Below the pieces are notes generated by a model, which was given only the letters and a program-made list of their open reading frames with translations, did not search any database and had not been told where the DNA came from. Below are positions 21,974 through 30,603 of a stretch of DNA of 64,000 nucleotides, piece after piece; position 1 is the first letter of the stretch, and each line of letters begins with the position of its first letter. Both the position numbers and the translations under genes were made by a program. Source of the stretch: Pseudofrankia inefficax (GTDB taxonomy: Bacteria; Actinomycetota; Actinomycetes; Frankiales; Frankiaceae); contig NC_014666.1 of assembly GCF_000166135.1 (NCBI RefSeq), positions 7,874,001-7,938,000 of the forward strand, read 5' to 3'.

Positions 21974-22233
21974 GCCGGCACCTTCTCGCCGCCTTGGTCC
22001 TGGGCAGCCAGCCACGCGGCGACCTCAGTCCGGCGGTACCGGACGATGCGCCGGCCGGCCCGGTACCAAGGCGGGCCCTCCCCGCGGTGTCGCCACTGCC
22101 GCACGGTGTCCGGCGCCGCCCCGATGGCTCGGGCGACGGCCAGGGTATCCATCGGCTCGTCGTCCAGGACTGCCGAGAGACGTCCCGTGGGATCGGCCAT
22201 GGTCGGACCATGGGGTCGGAAATCTGTGACCAT
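21970..22233 (-). CDS. Helix-turn-helix protein, AlpA-like
   Basis: An 87-aa frame from the ATG at 22233; an internal ATG at 22200 is equally possible and lies inside the 22197-22213 palindrome. Helix-turn-helix: T-L-A-V-A-R-A-I-G-A-A-P-D-T-V-R-Q-W, then G-P-P-W-Y-R-A-G-R-R-I-V-R-Y-R-R-T-E-V-A-A-W-L. This is the classical MerR-like element regulator pattern. It is first in the leftward operon and divergent from the XRE regulator gene, so the two may control each other. Confidence 0.75.
   Translation of the reverse strand: MVTDFRPHGPTMADPTGRLSAVLDDEPMDTLAVARAIGAAPDTVRQWRHRGEGPPWYRAGRRIVRYRRTEVAAWLAAQDQGGEKVPA
22197..22213. promoter_or_regulatory. 17-bp near-perfect palindrome between divergent regulators
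   Basis: CCATGGTC and GACCATGG flank a central G (22197-22213). It lies between the divergent HTH and XRE genes, a natural operator position. It is just upstream of the leftward gene if that starts at 22200 or 22233. Confidence 0.4.
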
Positions 22234-22314
22234 GACTCGGCACCATACACGGACCTGGCATGCAAGTTGATGCCGTGGGGTCAGATATTCGGACCGTGCG
22301 CTACTGTGCTAGTT

Positions 22315-23058
22315 GTGACAGATCCCGCGACCGCGAGACCGCTGCGCTTCGTGATCGGCGAAGGGGTTCGTCGCGTGCGCGAGGCACACGGCGTCCGCCA
22401 GGAAGAGGTGTCACGGGCCGCACGCGCCTACGGCCTGGCTTGGGCCCGGTCTCGCATCGCGGCGCTTGAGCGAGGCGATAAGGCGGTGAGCGCCGACGAA
22501 CTGACCTTGCTCCCACTGATCATGAGCGCCGCCTGCACCCGTCCAGTGGCTTTGTCCGAGCTAGTCGCACCGGACGTCTGGGTGCGGGTTGGCGACCGGG
22601 CGATGCCAGGTAGCGACATTGCTGCCATCTGGGCAGGAGGGATGCCACTACGCGGCAGGAACGTGCCCGGAACGCTGCAGGACCTGATCAGCGAGCAAGC
22701 AGATGCCGAGGCGGCCCGACCTGACTTCGATCGTCTCGTCGCCCTAGGAGCGTTCGGCGAACACGATGGCGAAGAACTGCGCGGCCTTTGGGCGACCGGC
22801 GCAAGCCTGGCCGAAGAGCGGGCCGCAACGAGACTGAGCGAACGACCGCGGGTCGTCGCCTACCTCGCCCGCGCGGTCTGGGGCGCGTCGCTGGACGAAG
22901 AGCGCGATCGCATCGTCGCCGAACGCGATCCAGACGCCAGCCCGGACCGCCGCCGCGCCTTGCGCGGCCAGGTGAACCGCGAGCTTGTCGAGGTACTCGC
23001 TGCCGAGATCGCCCGGCGAGAGAAGCCCGCAACCGAGAGCGCCGCCCCGACGACGTAG
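22315..23058 (+). CDS. XRE-family transcriptional regulator
   Basis: A 247-aa protein from a GTG at 22315. A helix-turn-helix of the XRE type spans residues ~12-70: I-G-E-G-V-R-R-V-R-E-A-H-G-V-R-Q-E-E-V-S-R-A-A, then A-R-S-R-I-A-A-L-E-R-G-D-K. The rest is helical, with a long charged C-terminus (D-E-E-R-D-R-I-V-A-E-R-D-P). There is no clear ribosome binding site, and TACTGT seven bases before the GTG could be a -10 of a leaderless message. It lies directly upstream of the integrase (12-bp gap), so it probably controls integration or replication genes. Confidence 0.8.
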   Translation: MTDPATARPLRFVIGEGVRRVREAHGVRQEEVSRAARAYGLAWARSRIAALERGDKAVSADELTLLPLIMSAACTRPVALSELVAPDVWVRVGDRAMPGSDIAAIWAGGMPLRGRNVPGTLQDLISEQADAEAARPDFDRLVALGAFGEHDGEELRGLWATGASLAEERAATRLSERPRVVAYLARAVWGASLDEERDRIVAERDPDASPDRRRALRGQVNRELVEVLAAEIARREKPATESAAPTT

Positions 23059-23069
23059 CAGGGGGGAAC

Positions 23070-24605
23070 GTGAGCAAGCCGTTCCGGAAGTGCTGGTGCC
23101 GCGACCCGCAGACCAAGCGCGAGTACCGCCGTGGCCAGTGCCCGGACTACGACCGCAAGGGCCACGCGAAGTGGTACGGCCGCCTGGAGGCGCCGAAGGG
23201 CGCGACCGGCCGGCGTCGTCAGCCGCTGATCGGCCCGTTCGACAGCGAGAAGGAAGCAAAGCTCAAGCTCGCCGCTGCAGTCGGCCGGACGGCCGGCGGT
23301 ACCTACTCGGATGACCAGAAGATCACGTTCGCGCAGTACGCCGACCGGCGCCTTGAGTGGCGCGAGGCGACGGCGGCCACGGGTGAAGGGCTGAAGCGCT
23401 CCACGCTGGACGCCGAGCATGAAGCGCTCACGCTCTACCTGAAGCCCGGTCTCGGGCACCTGCGGCTGGTGGAGATCCGCGATCGTCACGTACGCGATCT
23501 GTACGCGGCGATGCGTCTGCTGAACCGAGACGAGGCCGCGGCAGGCGAACTCGCCGAGCTCGTGCGGCGCCTCGCCGACGCCCGCGCCGTCCGCGATGGC
23601 AAGCGCATCCACAACCGGCCACTGTCCGAGTCACGCATCCGCCGGATCCACGCGGTGTTGACCGGCATCCTGAACGACGCGGTGAAGCTGGCGAAGATCC
23701 TGGACGCCAACCCGGCAGAGGACATCTTCCGCAGCGCGGGCGGCGCGAAGCGGCGCGGCCGGGCTCGGCCGCTGCTGTGGTCGGCCGAGCGGACCGAGCG
23801 GTGGGTCGAGACTGGCCACGTCCCGGGCAAGGTGATGGTCTGGGCGCCCGCGCAATGTGGCGCGTTCCTGGACTTCAGCGAGGCCAGCGGCGAGCGCCTG
23901 CACGCTCTGTTTCACCTGGACGCCTACTACGGCCCGCGGCGCGGCGAACTCGTCGGCCTGGAGCGCTCCGACCTCTCGATCGAACGGCGCCGGCTACACG
24001 TCCGCCAGGCGGACACCGACGGCGACCTCGACGAGGGCAAGACGGAGAACGCCGACCGGATGATCGTTTTTGACGAGGACACGGCCGCCGTTCTGAAGGC
24101 CGAGCGCAAGCGCCAGGCCGCCGAGCGCCTCCACTGGGGCGAGGCGTACGAGGACTCCGGCCGGGTGTTCACTCGCGAGGACGGCACCGCGCTGCGGCCG
24201 GCCAACGTGTCCGAGCGGTTCGCCGCGCTGGTGACCCGATACGGCGCGATCCGGACCCGACTCGCCAAGCCTGGCTGGACGCCGGAGCGCACCGCCGCGC
24301 AGTTCCGGGTGCCGATCGAGGCGGTACAGATCGCCGCCGAGTCGGGGCCGCTGCCGCCGATCCGCTTCCACGACCTGCGGCACGGCGCGGCGACGATGCT
24401 GCTCGCCTCTGGCGCCGAGATGAAGCTCGTCTCCGACGTCCTCGGGCACGCGTCCGCGGCGTTCACGAGCGACGTGTACGCGGTCGTCGCCGAGGAACTG
24501 GCCGAGGCCGCAGCCGTGCGCATCGCGGCGTTCGTGCCGCGCCACAACAAGATCAAAGCCGTTGGTGCCAGCAATGTGCCAGCACGGGGCATCAACGGAT
24601 CTTGA
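23070..24605 (+). CDS. Site-specific tyrosine integrase
   Basis: A 511-aa protein starting at a GTG after GGGGGG. The N-terminal ~60 residues are basic with C-W-C-R-D-P and K-G-H-A-K-W-Y-G, as in AICE integrases whose arm-binding domain precedes the core. The catalytic domain contains Y-Y-G-P-R-R-G-E-L-V-G-L (Arg), R-F-H-D-L-R-H-G-A-A-T-M-L-L, and V-L-G-H-A-S-A-A-F-T-S-D-V-Y (nucleophile Tyr). All key residues are present. Its 3' end lies 45 bases from attR in tRNA-Ser, and the second arm-type repeat (24562-24584) is inside its coding sequence. It is presumably active on the 61-bp att repeat. Confidence 0.93.
   Translation: MSKPFRKCWCRDPQTKREYRRGQCPDYDRKGHAKWYGRLEAPKGATGRRRQPLIGPFDSEKEAKLKLAAAVGRTAGGTYSDDQKITFAQYADRRLEWREATAATGEGLKRSTLDAEHEALTLYLKPGLGHLRLVEIRDRHVRDLYAAMRLLNRDEAAAGELAELVRRLADARAVRDGKRIHNRPLSESRIRRIHAVLTGILNDAVKLAKILDANPAEDIFRSAGGAKRRGRARPLLWSAERTERWVETGHVPGKVMVWAPAQCGAFLDFSEASGERLHALFHLDAYYGPRRGELVGLERSDLSIERRRLHVRQADTDGDLDEGKTENADRMIVFDEDTAAVLKAERKRQAAERLHWGEAYEDSGRVFTREDGTALRPANVSERFAALVTRYGAIRTRLAKPGWTPERTAAQFRVPIEAVQIAAESGPLPPIRFHDLRHGAATMLLASGAEMKLVSDVLGHASAAFTSDVYAVVAEELAEAAAVRIAAFVPRHNKIKAVGASNVPARGINGS
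24562..24584. repeat. Candidate right arm-type integrase site
   Basis: Two GTGCCAGC copies (24565-24572, 24576-24583) spaced 11 bases apart. The whole 23-bp stretch matches 5403-5425 near attL at 21 of 23 bases, in the same orientation. It lies inside the last codons of the integrase gene. Confidence 0.5.
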
Positions 24606-24613
24606 AACGACAA

Positions 24614-24645
24614 CAGGGCTCCCGCGCCGTAGCGCGAAAGCCCTG
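24614..24645 (+). terminator. Hairpin after the integrase gene
   Basis: CAGGGCT (24614-24620) pairs with AGCCCTG (24639-24645), with an inner CGCG stem. It lies between the integrase stop and attR and probably ends integrase transcription before the antisense tRNA gene. Confidence 0.6.
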
Positions 24646-24650
24646 GTCAG

Positions 24651-24711
24651 GGAGCGGAGGCTCGGGGATTTGAACCCCGGATGGGCTGTAGACCCAAACC
24701 GCATTAGCAGT
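24651..24711. repeat. attR: 61-bp repeat overlapping tRNA-Ser
   Basis: Identical to 5230-5290. Runs from four bases outside the tRNA 3' end to the 5' side of the anticodon loop. The intact gene at this end means the element restored the tRNA on integration. Confidence 0.93.
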
Positions 24712-24744
24712 GCGGCGCCATAGACCGGACTAGGCGAAGCCTCC
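24655..24744 (-). tRNA. tRNA-Ser(GCT)
   Basis: A 90-base tRNA on the minus strand with acceptor GGAGGCT/AGCCTCC, discriminator G, anticodon stem CCGCA/TGCGG around loop C-T-G-C-T-A-A (anticodon GCT), a long variable arm typical of serine tRNA, and a T arm with GGTTCAAATCC. No CCA is encoded. It carries the element insertion at its 3' end and should remain functional. Confidence 0.93.
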
Positions 24745-24905
24745 CAGCGGTGCCCGCCAACTATAGCGTCTCGGACAGGGAGTGTGGCAGCCGGCGGGCG
24801 GCCGGTCACCGCGCACGGCGGACCCGAGTCTGTCAAGCGGGGGGCCGGTGCGGGGGCGTCCGGCCTGGTTGGGTTCCGGTTGGCTTGGCCATAGCGTGCG
24901 CGGCC
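24745..24905. other. Gene-free stretch before the secretion-like locus
   Basis: About 160 bases between tRNA-Ser and the EccC-like gene. The frame of the ATPase gene is open through it, but there is no good start before the ATG at 24906. No clear promoter boxes seen; the divergent tRNA promoter must lie here. Confidence 0.5.
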
Positions 24906-27900
24906 ATGAGGGTGGCACTGACCGCGGTCGACCCGCTTCGTGGCGTCGGCGGGGACGTCCTGGTGGACACGGACGACGACACGACCGTCGGCGAGGTCGG
25001 ACGGGCGCTCGCCCGCTGTCTGCGTCCGGGCGCCGTCATCGACGCGCCGGCGGACACGGTTGGCGGCGGCGATCCCTGGGCGGTCTTCGTCCACGGGCGG
25101 GCGGTCGACGCCGGCCTCAGCCTGCGGCGGTCGCCGCTGGTCGAGGGCTCGCAGGTGAGCCTCGGGTCGCCGGCGGGCTGCGCGCCGTCCGGCGAGCCCC
25201 TCGGCCTGATCGAGGTCCGCGTGGTCGGCGGTCCTGGCGCCGGGGTGGTGCATCGCCTCGGGCCCGGGCAGTTCCTGGTCGGGACCGGCCGCGACTGCGC
25301 CGTGCGGCTGGCCGATCCCACGGTCGCCGACGCGGCCCTGACGCTCGTCGTCGGCGCGGATGGCTCGTGCGCGGTTCGCCCGGCCGGGGTGGGAGCCGGC
25401 TTCGACGAGGTGCTCCTCGACGGCCTGCCGCTGCGCGCGGCCGGGCGGCTGCTGGCCCTGCCGGGCGCCGAGCCCGGCGGGCGCGACCCGGGCGAGGGGG
25501 GTCAGTCGCACGCAGGGGTCCGCGCCGCTCCCCTGCTGGCGGTAGGCGCCGTGCTGCTCGCCGTCGCGCTGCCGGAGCCACCCGACCTCGCGACCCGGCC
25601 GGCGACGGAGGGGCGCTGGCTCGAGATGAACCGCCCACCCCGGCTGTCGGCCTCGCGGCCCACGGCCAGGCATCGGCTGCCGGCCCGCCCCGAGCGGCCC
25701 GAGCGACACCCGGTCGGGATCCTGATGGCGCTCGTTCCGGCGGCCGGTGCCGCGGCGATGGCATTTGTGCTGCACACCTACTACGGGCTGCTGTTCGCGT
25801 TGCTGACCCCGCTGGGCCTCGTCGGCGCGCGGCTCAGCGGTGGGCGGCGAACGCGGAAGGCCTACCGGCGGGCGCTCGCCCGCCACCGGCGCGAGCTGGC
25901 GGACGTCGAACGGGCTGTCACGGCCGAACTGGCGGCGGAGTACGCGGCGCGTCGGGCCGCCGCTCCGGACCCGGCCGAGCTGCTGCTGACGGCCGTCGGC
26001 CCACGACGCCGGCTGTGGGAGCGCCGCCGGACCGACCACGACTACCTGCGGCTGCGGCTCGGCACTGCCGACCTGCCCAGCGAGCTGACGACCCTGGACC
26101 CCACAGCCCAGGAGGACCAGCGAGAACAGCACCGCACCGCGCCCGACGTGCCGGTCACCGTGTCGCTCGCGGAGCGTGGGGTGCTCGGGGTGGCGGGCCA
26201 CGGCGCGTTTCCCCGGGCACTCGGCTGTTGGCTGCTCGCCCAGGCGGCGGTGCTGCACAGCCCGCGAGATCTCGTCGTCTACCTGCTCACCTGGTCGGGC
26301 GGGGAGGCCGACTGGGGCTGGGTGCGCTGGCTGCCGCACGCCCGCGCGGCCGACGACGCGACCGTCCTGGTGGGCGCGGACGAGGAGAGCAGAGCGGCCC
26401 GGATCGGCGAGCTGGTCCGGTTGATCGTGGACCGGAGAGCCGATCGGGGTAGTCAGCCGGACGGCTCCCGCGCCGGCGATCCGGACGTGCTCGTCGTCCT
26501 GGACGGGGCGAGAGCGCTGCGCGGGTTGCCCGGCCTGGTGACGGTGCTGCGCGACGGGCCGGCCGTCGGGGTGTACAGCGTCTGTCTGGACCATGACGTC
26601 CGGCTGCTTCCGGCCGAATGCCAGGCAGTGGTGGAGCAGTCGGTCGGCGGGCTACGGATCAGCGAGGCGGGCAAGGCGAGCGTCGAGGACGTCCGGCCCG
26701 ACCTCGTCGGCACGGCCGGGTCGGAGCCGGCGACGCAGGGGCTCGGTCAACCGGCCGTCGCCGACGCGGCGGCGTGGTGCGTCCAGGTCGCGCGGGCGTT
26801 GGCGCCACTGCGCGACCCGCGGGGCGACCAGGACGAGGCGGCGCTGCCCGAGTCGGCCCGGCTGTTGGACCTGCTGGATCTCGACGCGCCGACGGCCACC
26901 GCGATCGCGGCTGGCTGGGCGGCGGCGCCCGGCGGCCGCATGTCCGTACCGATCGGGTCCGGCCGGGAGGGACCGTTCACGCTGGATCTGTGCCGCGACG
27001 GACCACACGGCCTGATCGCGGGCACGACGGGCTCGGGAAAGTCAGAGCTGCTGCAGTCGATCGTCGCGTCGCTCGCGGTCGCCAACCCACCGGACGCGCT
27101 GACGTTCGTGCTGGTCGACTACAAGGGCGGCGCCGCCTTCGCGGCCTGCGCCCAGCTCCCGCACTGCGTGGGGCTCGTGACGGACCTGGACAGCCACCTG
27201 GTCACCCGGGCGCTGGCTTCGCTGGGGGCCGAGCTGCGCCGCCGGGAACGGCTGCTCGCCGGGGTAGGCGCCAGGGACCACGAGGCCTACCAGCGCGAGC
27301 GGGCACGGACGGCGGTGGGCGACACGTCACCCCCGCTGCCCCGGCTGGTCATCGTGATCGACGAATTCGCGTCGCTGGCTCGGGACCTGCCCGACTTCGT
27401 CACCGGCCTGGTCGGGCTCGCCCAGCGGGGCCGCTCCCTGGGCGTGCACCTGCTGCTCGCGACGCAACGGCCCGGTGGGGTGGTCTCGCCGGAGATCCGG
27501 GCGAACACCAATCTGCGGATCGCGCTGCGCATGACCGATGCCGCCGAGAGCATCGACGTGATCGACGCGCCGGACGCGGCGCGGATCTCCAGAGCGGCTC
27601 CGGGCCGCGCCCTCGCCCGGCTGGGCCACACGTCGCTGGTGCCGTTTCAGACCGGACGCGTCAGCGGCCGGGCCGCGCCGCCGAACTCACCCGCGCCGCC
27701 GGTCCAGCTCGGGGGCCAGGCCGGCCCGGCGACGGGTCGCGGGCCGCGCCGAGTGCCGCCGCGGGTGACCGAGTGGCCGTGGGCCGCGCTGGGCATGCCG
27801 CTCGGGCACCGGTCAGGACCGGCCGCGGCCGACGAGGACGGTGCCTGCGATCTGACGGTGCTGGTCGAGCGGATCCGCGCGGCGGGCGCGGTGGCCGGCG

Positions 27901-29861
27901 TGCCTCGCCAGCGCGCGCCCTGGCTACCGCCCCTGCCCGAACGGATCACACTCGACACGCTGCTCGACGGACACCCCGACCTGTCCCCACCCACAGGGCT
28001 GGCGCCGGTCCTGCTCGGGCTGTCGGACATCCCCGGTGAGCAGGAGCAACGTCCCTTCCAGGTCGAGCTGGAGTCGTCCGGCCATCTGATGATCGTCGGG
28101 TCGGCCCGGTCCGGCCGGTCGACGGCGCTGCGGACCTTCGCCGGGGCCCTCGCTGCCCGCGTCTCGGCGTTCGACGCCCACCTGTACGGCGTCGACTGTG
28201 GAAACAGCGCGCTGCGGGCGCTCGCCGCGCTGCCGCACACCGGAGCCGTGGTCAACGCCGGCGAGCCAGACCGGGTGGAACGGCTCCTGCGTCGGCTGGG
28301 CGCTGAGATCGCCGCCCGGCAGGAGGCCTTCGCCGGCCGCGGCTACGCGGATCTCGGCGAGCAGCGGGCGGCCGAGCCCGGTGCGGCGCTGCCTTACCTG
28401 ATCGTGCTAGTCGATCGGTACGAGGGGTTCCTGGCGGCGTTCGAGACCCTGGACGGCGGACGGCTGGTCGACGAGCTCGCCCGGTTGATCCGCGAGGGCC
28501 CCGCGGTCGGGCTGCGGGTGGTGCTGACGACGGACCGCCGCGGCCTCATCGGCCAGGTGGCCTCGGCCATCGAGAACCGGCTGGTGCTGCGGCTCGCCGA
28601 TCGGGCCGACTACCCGCTGGTCGGCCTTTCCGGCGGAGCGGTCCCGGACGGGCTGCCGCCCGGCCGTGGCTTCCGGATCGGCGACGCCGCGACGGAACCG
28701 GGGCTGGCCGGGAGCACCCACGGCGGAGTCAGCCCGCCGGTCGAGACCCAGGTCGCGCTACTCGACCCGGATCCGTCCGGACGCGCGCAGGTCGCGGCGC
28801 TCATCCGGCTGGGCACGGCGGCCGCGCTCCGCGACGGGCTCGCGCCCGGACTCGCGACCGGGCCCCGCACCGACCCACGCCGGCCGATGCGGATCGACCT
28901 GCTCCCCGCGCGGCTCACCTTCGGGGACGCCATGGCCCTCACCGCCACGCCAGAGACCGCTCCGCTCACGCCGACGGCTTCGCCGCGGGCGCCGCGGCCG
29001 CTGGTGGGCCTGGTCGGAGTCGGCGGCGACGAACTCACCGCGCTCAGCGTCGACCTGACAGCGGACAGTCCGGGCTTCACGGTCGCCGGGCCGCCCGGAT
29101 CGGGCCGCAGCACGGCCCTGGTCACCCTGGCGTGGACGCTGCTGGTGGGGGGAACACGGCTGGTGCTCATCGCCCCTCGGCCGTCGCCGCTGCGTTCGCT
29201 CGCCGACGCCGCCCGGGTCCTCGGCTGCCTGGACGCGGACGCCAGTCCGGACGACCTGGCCCAGCTGCTGCCCGCCGGCCGTGGGAACCACGAGCCGACG
29301 GCGGTGGTGATCGACGATGCGGAACTCCTCGCCGACGGGCCGCTCGCCGCCCCGGTCGGGGCATTCCTGCGGACCGCCCGTGACCGGCGAGGCGCACTGG
29401 TCATCGCCGGCACCACGGAGGAGCTGCTCGGCCAGTTCCGCGGCTTCCTGCTCGACGCGCGACGCGGTCAGAGCGGGCTGCTGCTGTGGCCGGGAGGCCC
29501 GGCCGACGGTGAGCTGTTCGGACGGCGCCTCTCGGCCTGGGCCGGCGGACCGAGACGGCCAGGCCGTGGCCTCTTCTTCCGGCGTGGCACAGCGATCCAG
29601 GTCCAGGTCCCCGAACCACCGACACCGGTGACCGAGGCGCACACCCGGATGACACCGCGCCACGACACCCCGACGCTCGCCCCTCGACGCACCCCGGCGG
29701 CTCAGATCGGGCCCCCCTCGCGTGGCCGGTCCAACAACCCTCCGACCACCGGCCCCGCGCTCCACCGGACACGTCCCGAACCCGACGCGCCAGTCCGCAC
29801 CCCGACGATCACCCAGCCCGGACCGACCCGCAGGCCCAGAACGACCAAGGAGCGGCCATGA
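24906..29861 (+). CDS. EccC/FtsK-type ATPase with FHA domain (type VII secretion-like)
   Basis: A 1651-aa protein of the motor family that drives type VII secretion. After an N-terminal ubiquitin-like region (~1-95), residues ~100-170 resemble an FHA domain (G-Q-F-L-V-G-T-G-R-D-C-A-V-R-L-A-D). Two membrane segments lie at ~270-305. Three ATPase modules follow. Walker A motifs are G-T-T-G-S-G-K-S near 705, G-S-A-R-S-G-R-S near 1062 and G-P-P-G-S-G-R-S near 1392. Only the first has the catalytic Lys, as in EccC, where the first module hydrolyses ATP and the others bind substrates. The C-terminal ~130 residues are Pro/Thr-rich and probably disordered. Its stop overlaps the first WXG100 start. 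EccB, EccD, EccE and mycosin genes are not nearby. Confidence 0.88.
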   Translation: MRVALTAVDPLRGVGGDVLVDTDDDTTVGEVGRALARCLRPGAVIDAPADTVGGGDPWAVFVHGRAVDAGLSLRRSPLVEGSQVSLGSPAGCAPSGEPLGLIEVRVVGGPGAGVVHRLGPGQFLVGTGRDCAVRLADPTVADAALTLVVGADGSCAVRPAGVGAGFDEVLLDGLPLRAAGRLLALPGAEPGGRDPGEGGQSHAGVRAAPLLAVGAVLLAVALPEPPDLATRPATEGRWLEMNRPPRLSASRPTARHRLPARPERPERHPVGILMALVPAAGAAAMAFVLHTYYGLLFALLTPLGLVGARLSGGRRTRKAYRRALARHRRELADVERAVTAELAAEYAARRAAAPDPAELLLTAVGPRRRLWERRRTDHDYLRLRLGTADLPSELTTLDPTAQEDQREQHRTAPDVPVTVSLAERGVLGVAGHGAFPRALGCWLLAQAAVLHSPRDLVVYLLTWSGGEADWGWVRWLPHARAADDATVLVGADEESRAARIGELVRLIVDRRADRGSQPDGSRAGDPDVLVVLDGARALRGLPGLVTVLRDGPAVGVYSVCLDHDVRLLPAECQAVVEQSVGGLRISEAGKASVEDVRPDLVGTAGSEPATQGLGQPAVADAAAWCVQVARALAPLRDPRGDQDEAALPESARLLDLLDLDAPTATAIAAGWAAAPGGRMSVPIGSGREGPFTLDLCRDGPHGLIAGTTGSGKSELLQSIVASLAVANPPDALTFVLVDYKGGAAFAACAQLPHCVGLVTDLDSHLVTRALASLGAELRRRERLLAGVGARDHEAYQRERARTAVGDTSPPLPRLVIVIDEFASLARDLPDFVTGLVGLAQRGRSLGVHLLLATQRPGGVVSPEIRANTNLRIALRMTDAAESIDVIDAPDAARISRAAPGRALARLGHTSLVPFQTGRVSGRAAPPNSPAPPVQLGGQAGPATGRGPRRVPPRVTEWPWAALGMPLGHRSGPAAADEDGACDLTVLVERIRAAGAVAGVPRQRAPWLPPLPERITLDTLLDGHPDLSPPTGLAPVLLGLSDIPGEQEQRPFQVELESSGHLMIVGSARSGRSTALRTFAGALAARVSAFDAHLYGVDCGNSALRALAALPHTGAVVNAGEPDRVERLLRRLGAEIAARQEAFAGRGYADLGEQRAAEPGAALPYLIVLVDRYEGFLAAFETLDGGRLVDELARLIREGPAVGLRVVLTTDRRGLIGQVASAIENRLVLRLADRADYPLVGLSGGAVPDGLPPGRGFRIGDAATEPGLAGSTHGGVSPPVETQVALLDPDPSGRAQVAALIRLGTAAALRDGLAPGLATGPRTDPRRPMRIDLLPARLTFGDAMALTATPETAPLTPTASPRAPRPLVGLVGVGGDELTALSVDLTADSPGFTVAGPPGSGRSTALVTLAWTLLVGGTRLVLIAPRPSPLRSLADAARVLGCLDADASPDDLAQLLPAGRGNHEPTAVVIDDAELLADGPLAAPVGAFLRTARDRRGALVIAGTTEELLGQFRGFLLDARRGQSGLLLWPGGPADGELFGRRLSAWAGGPRRPGRGLFFRRGTAIQVQVPEPPTPVTEAHTRMTPRHDTPTLAPRRTPAAQIGPPSRGRSNNPPTTGPALHRTRPEPDAPVRTPTITQPGPTRRPRTTKERP

Positions 29862-30127
29862 GAACAGTGACGACCCCGGCGGCACAGACCGCGGCTCGCG
29901 GACTCGGCGACGAACTACCCAGCCTCACCACCACGACCGCGGACCTTCGCCGGTACTGCGACACGTTGGCGAGCCCGCAGAACTGGGACGGCCCCAAGGC
30001 GCGGGCGTTCCGCACCCAGGTGTGGCCGGACGTCGAGACGACGCTGACGAACCTGCGGGGCAACCTCGACGAGCTCGCTCGCTCTGTCGCCGAAGTCAAC
30101 CGCCGCATCGCCGACGCGGGCGCCTGA
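29858..30127 (+). CDS. WXG100-size protein (N-W-D-G variant)
   Basis: An 89-aa helical hairpin protein. The central turn reads N-W-D-G at residues ~43-46, flanked by two long helices (L-T-T-T-T-A-D-L-R-R-Y-C-D-T-L and L-T-N-L-R-G-N-L-D-E-L-A-R-S-V-A-E-V-N), as in ESAT-6-like secretion substrates. The ATG overlaps the ATPase stop (ATGA). No Y-x-x-x-D/E secretion tail is obvious at the C-terminus. Likely substrate or partner of the ATPase, paired with the next gene. Confidence 0.82.
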   Translation: MRTVTTPAAQTAARGLGDELPSLTTTTADLRRYCDTLASPQNWDGPKARAFRTQVWPDVETTLTNLRGNLDELARSVAEVNRRIADAGA

Positions 30128-30146
30128 GCACTCACAAGGAGAACCG

Positions 30147-30431
30147 ATGTCCAGCTCGGGTTCGACAGTCCGCAGCACGCCGGAGGCTGTCGCGGCAGTC
30201 AACGGTCTCGGCGCCCTCGTCAACGGGCCGCTGCTCCGCAACTTCGACGCGCTGCGCCGCCATGCCGCCGTGCTCACCGACCCGGAGAACTGGGACGGCC
30301 GCGCCGCCGCCGACTTCCGCTCGACGATCTGGCCGTCCTACCAGCGAACCCTCACCGATCTGCACACCCAACTCGACCGGTTGCGCGTCCGACTGGGTGA
30401 AATCCAGGACGACATCCAGAACGCGGGCTGA
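30147..30431 (+). CDS. Second WXG100-size protein
   Basis: 94 aa with E-N-W-D-G at ~51-55 between two helices (N-F-D-A-L-R-R-H-A-A-V-L and T-D-L-H-T-Q-L-D-R-L-R-V-R-L-G-E-I). Preceded by AAGGAGAA at six bases. Similarity to the first WXG protein around the turn suggests they form a heterodimer. The following ~170 bases to 30603 include a possible second start for the BTAD gene. Confidence 0.82.
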   Translation: MSSSGSTVRSTPEAVAAVNGLGALVNGPLLRNFDALRRHAAVLTDPENWDGRAAADFRSTIWPSYQRTLTDLHTQLDRLRVRLGEIQDDIQNAG

Positions 30432-30603
30432 GCGCGATGAGGCACCGGTCGGGTTCGGACGTCTCGCGGGCGGGGTTCGGAACGGGTGTCGACGCGACGG
30501 TTCGACGATGAGCGTCAAGTCGGCCCCACCAAGGCCGAACCCCCTCTTGTCCACGGATAGCGGGACGACGCACAGTAGTCAGAGCGTGAGAGGAGGGTGG
30601 CCA

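Larger units (their letters stand above)
5230..24711. mobile_element. Integrative element (AICE-like, with phage-type genes) inserted in tRNA-Ser(GCT)
   Basis: About 19.5 kb between two copies of a 61-bp direct repeat (5230-5290 and 24651-24711). The right copy is the 3' half of the intact tRNA-Ser gene and the left copy is only that fragment, the signature of tyrosine-recombinase integration into a tRNA 3' end. The integrase lies directly inside attR. The content matches an actinomycete integrative and conjugative element: integrase, excisionase-like HTH proteins, a DnaB/RepA-type replication helicase and a single FtsK/TraB-like translocase. Added to this are a terminase-small-subunit-like gene, a tail tape measure gene and a WhiB-like gene. 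No relaxase, capsid, portal or large terminase is visible. Confidence 0.9.

Noticed and set aside
22788-23069. Longer integrase start in the frame open from 22788
   Set aside because: That stretch overlaps the XRE gene and is Arg-rich shadow sequence; GTG 23070 has a purine-rich site and a family-like N-terminus.
23994-26594. An 866-aa open frame on the minus strand spanning the integrase end, tRNA and EccC start
   Set aside because: It runs through a tRNA gene and two well-supported genes; composition is shadow-like.
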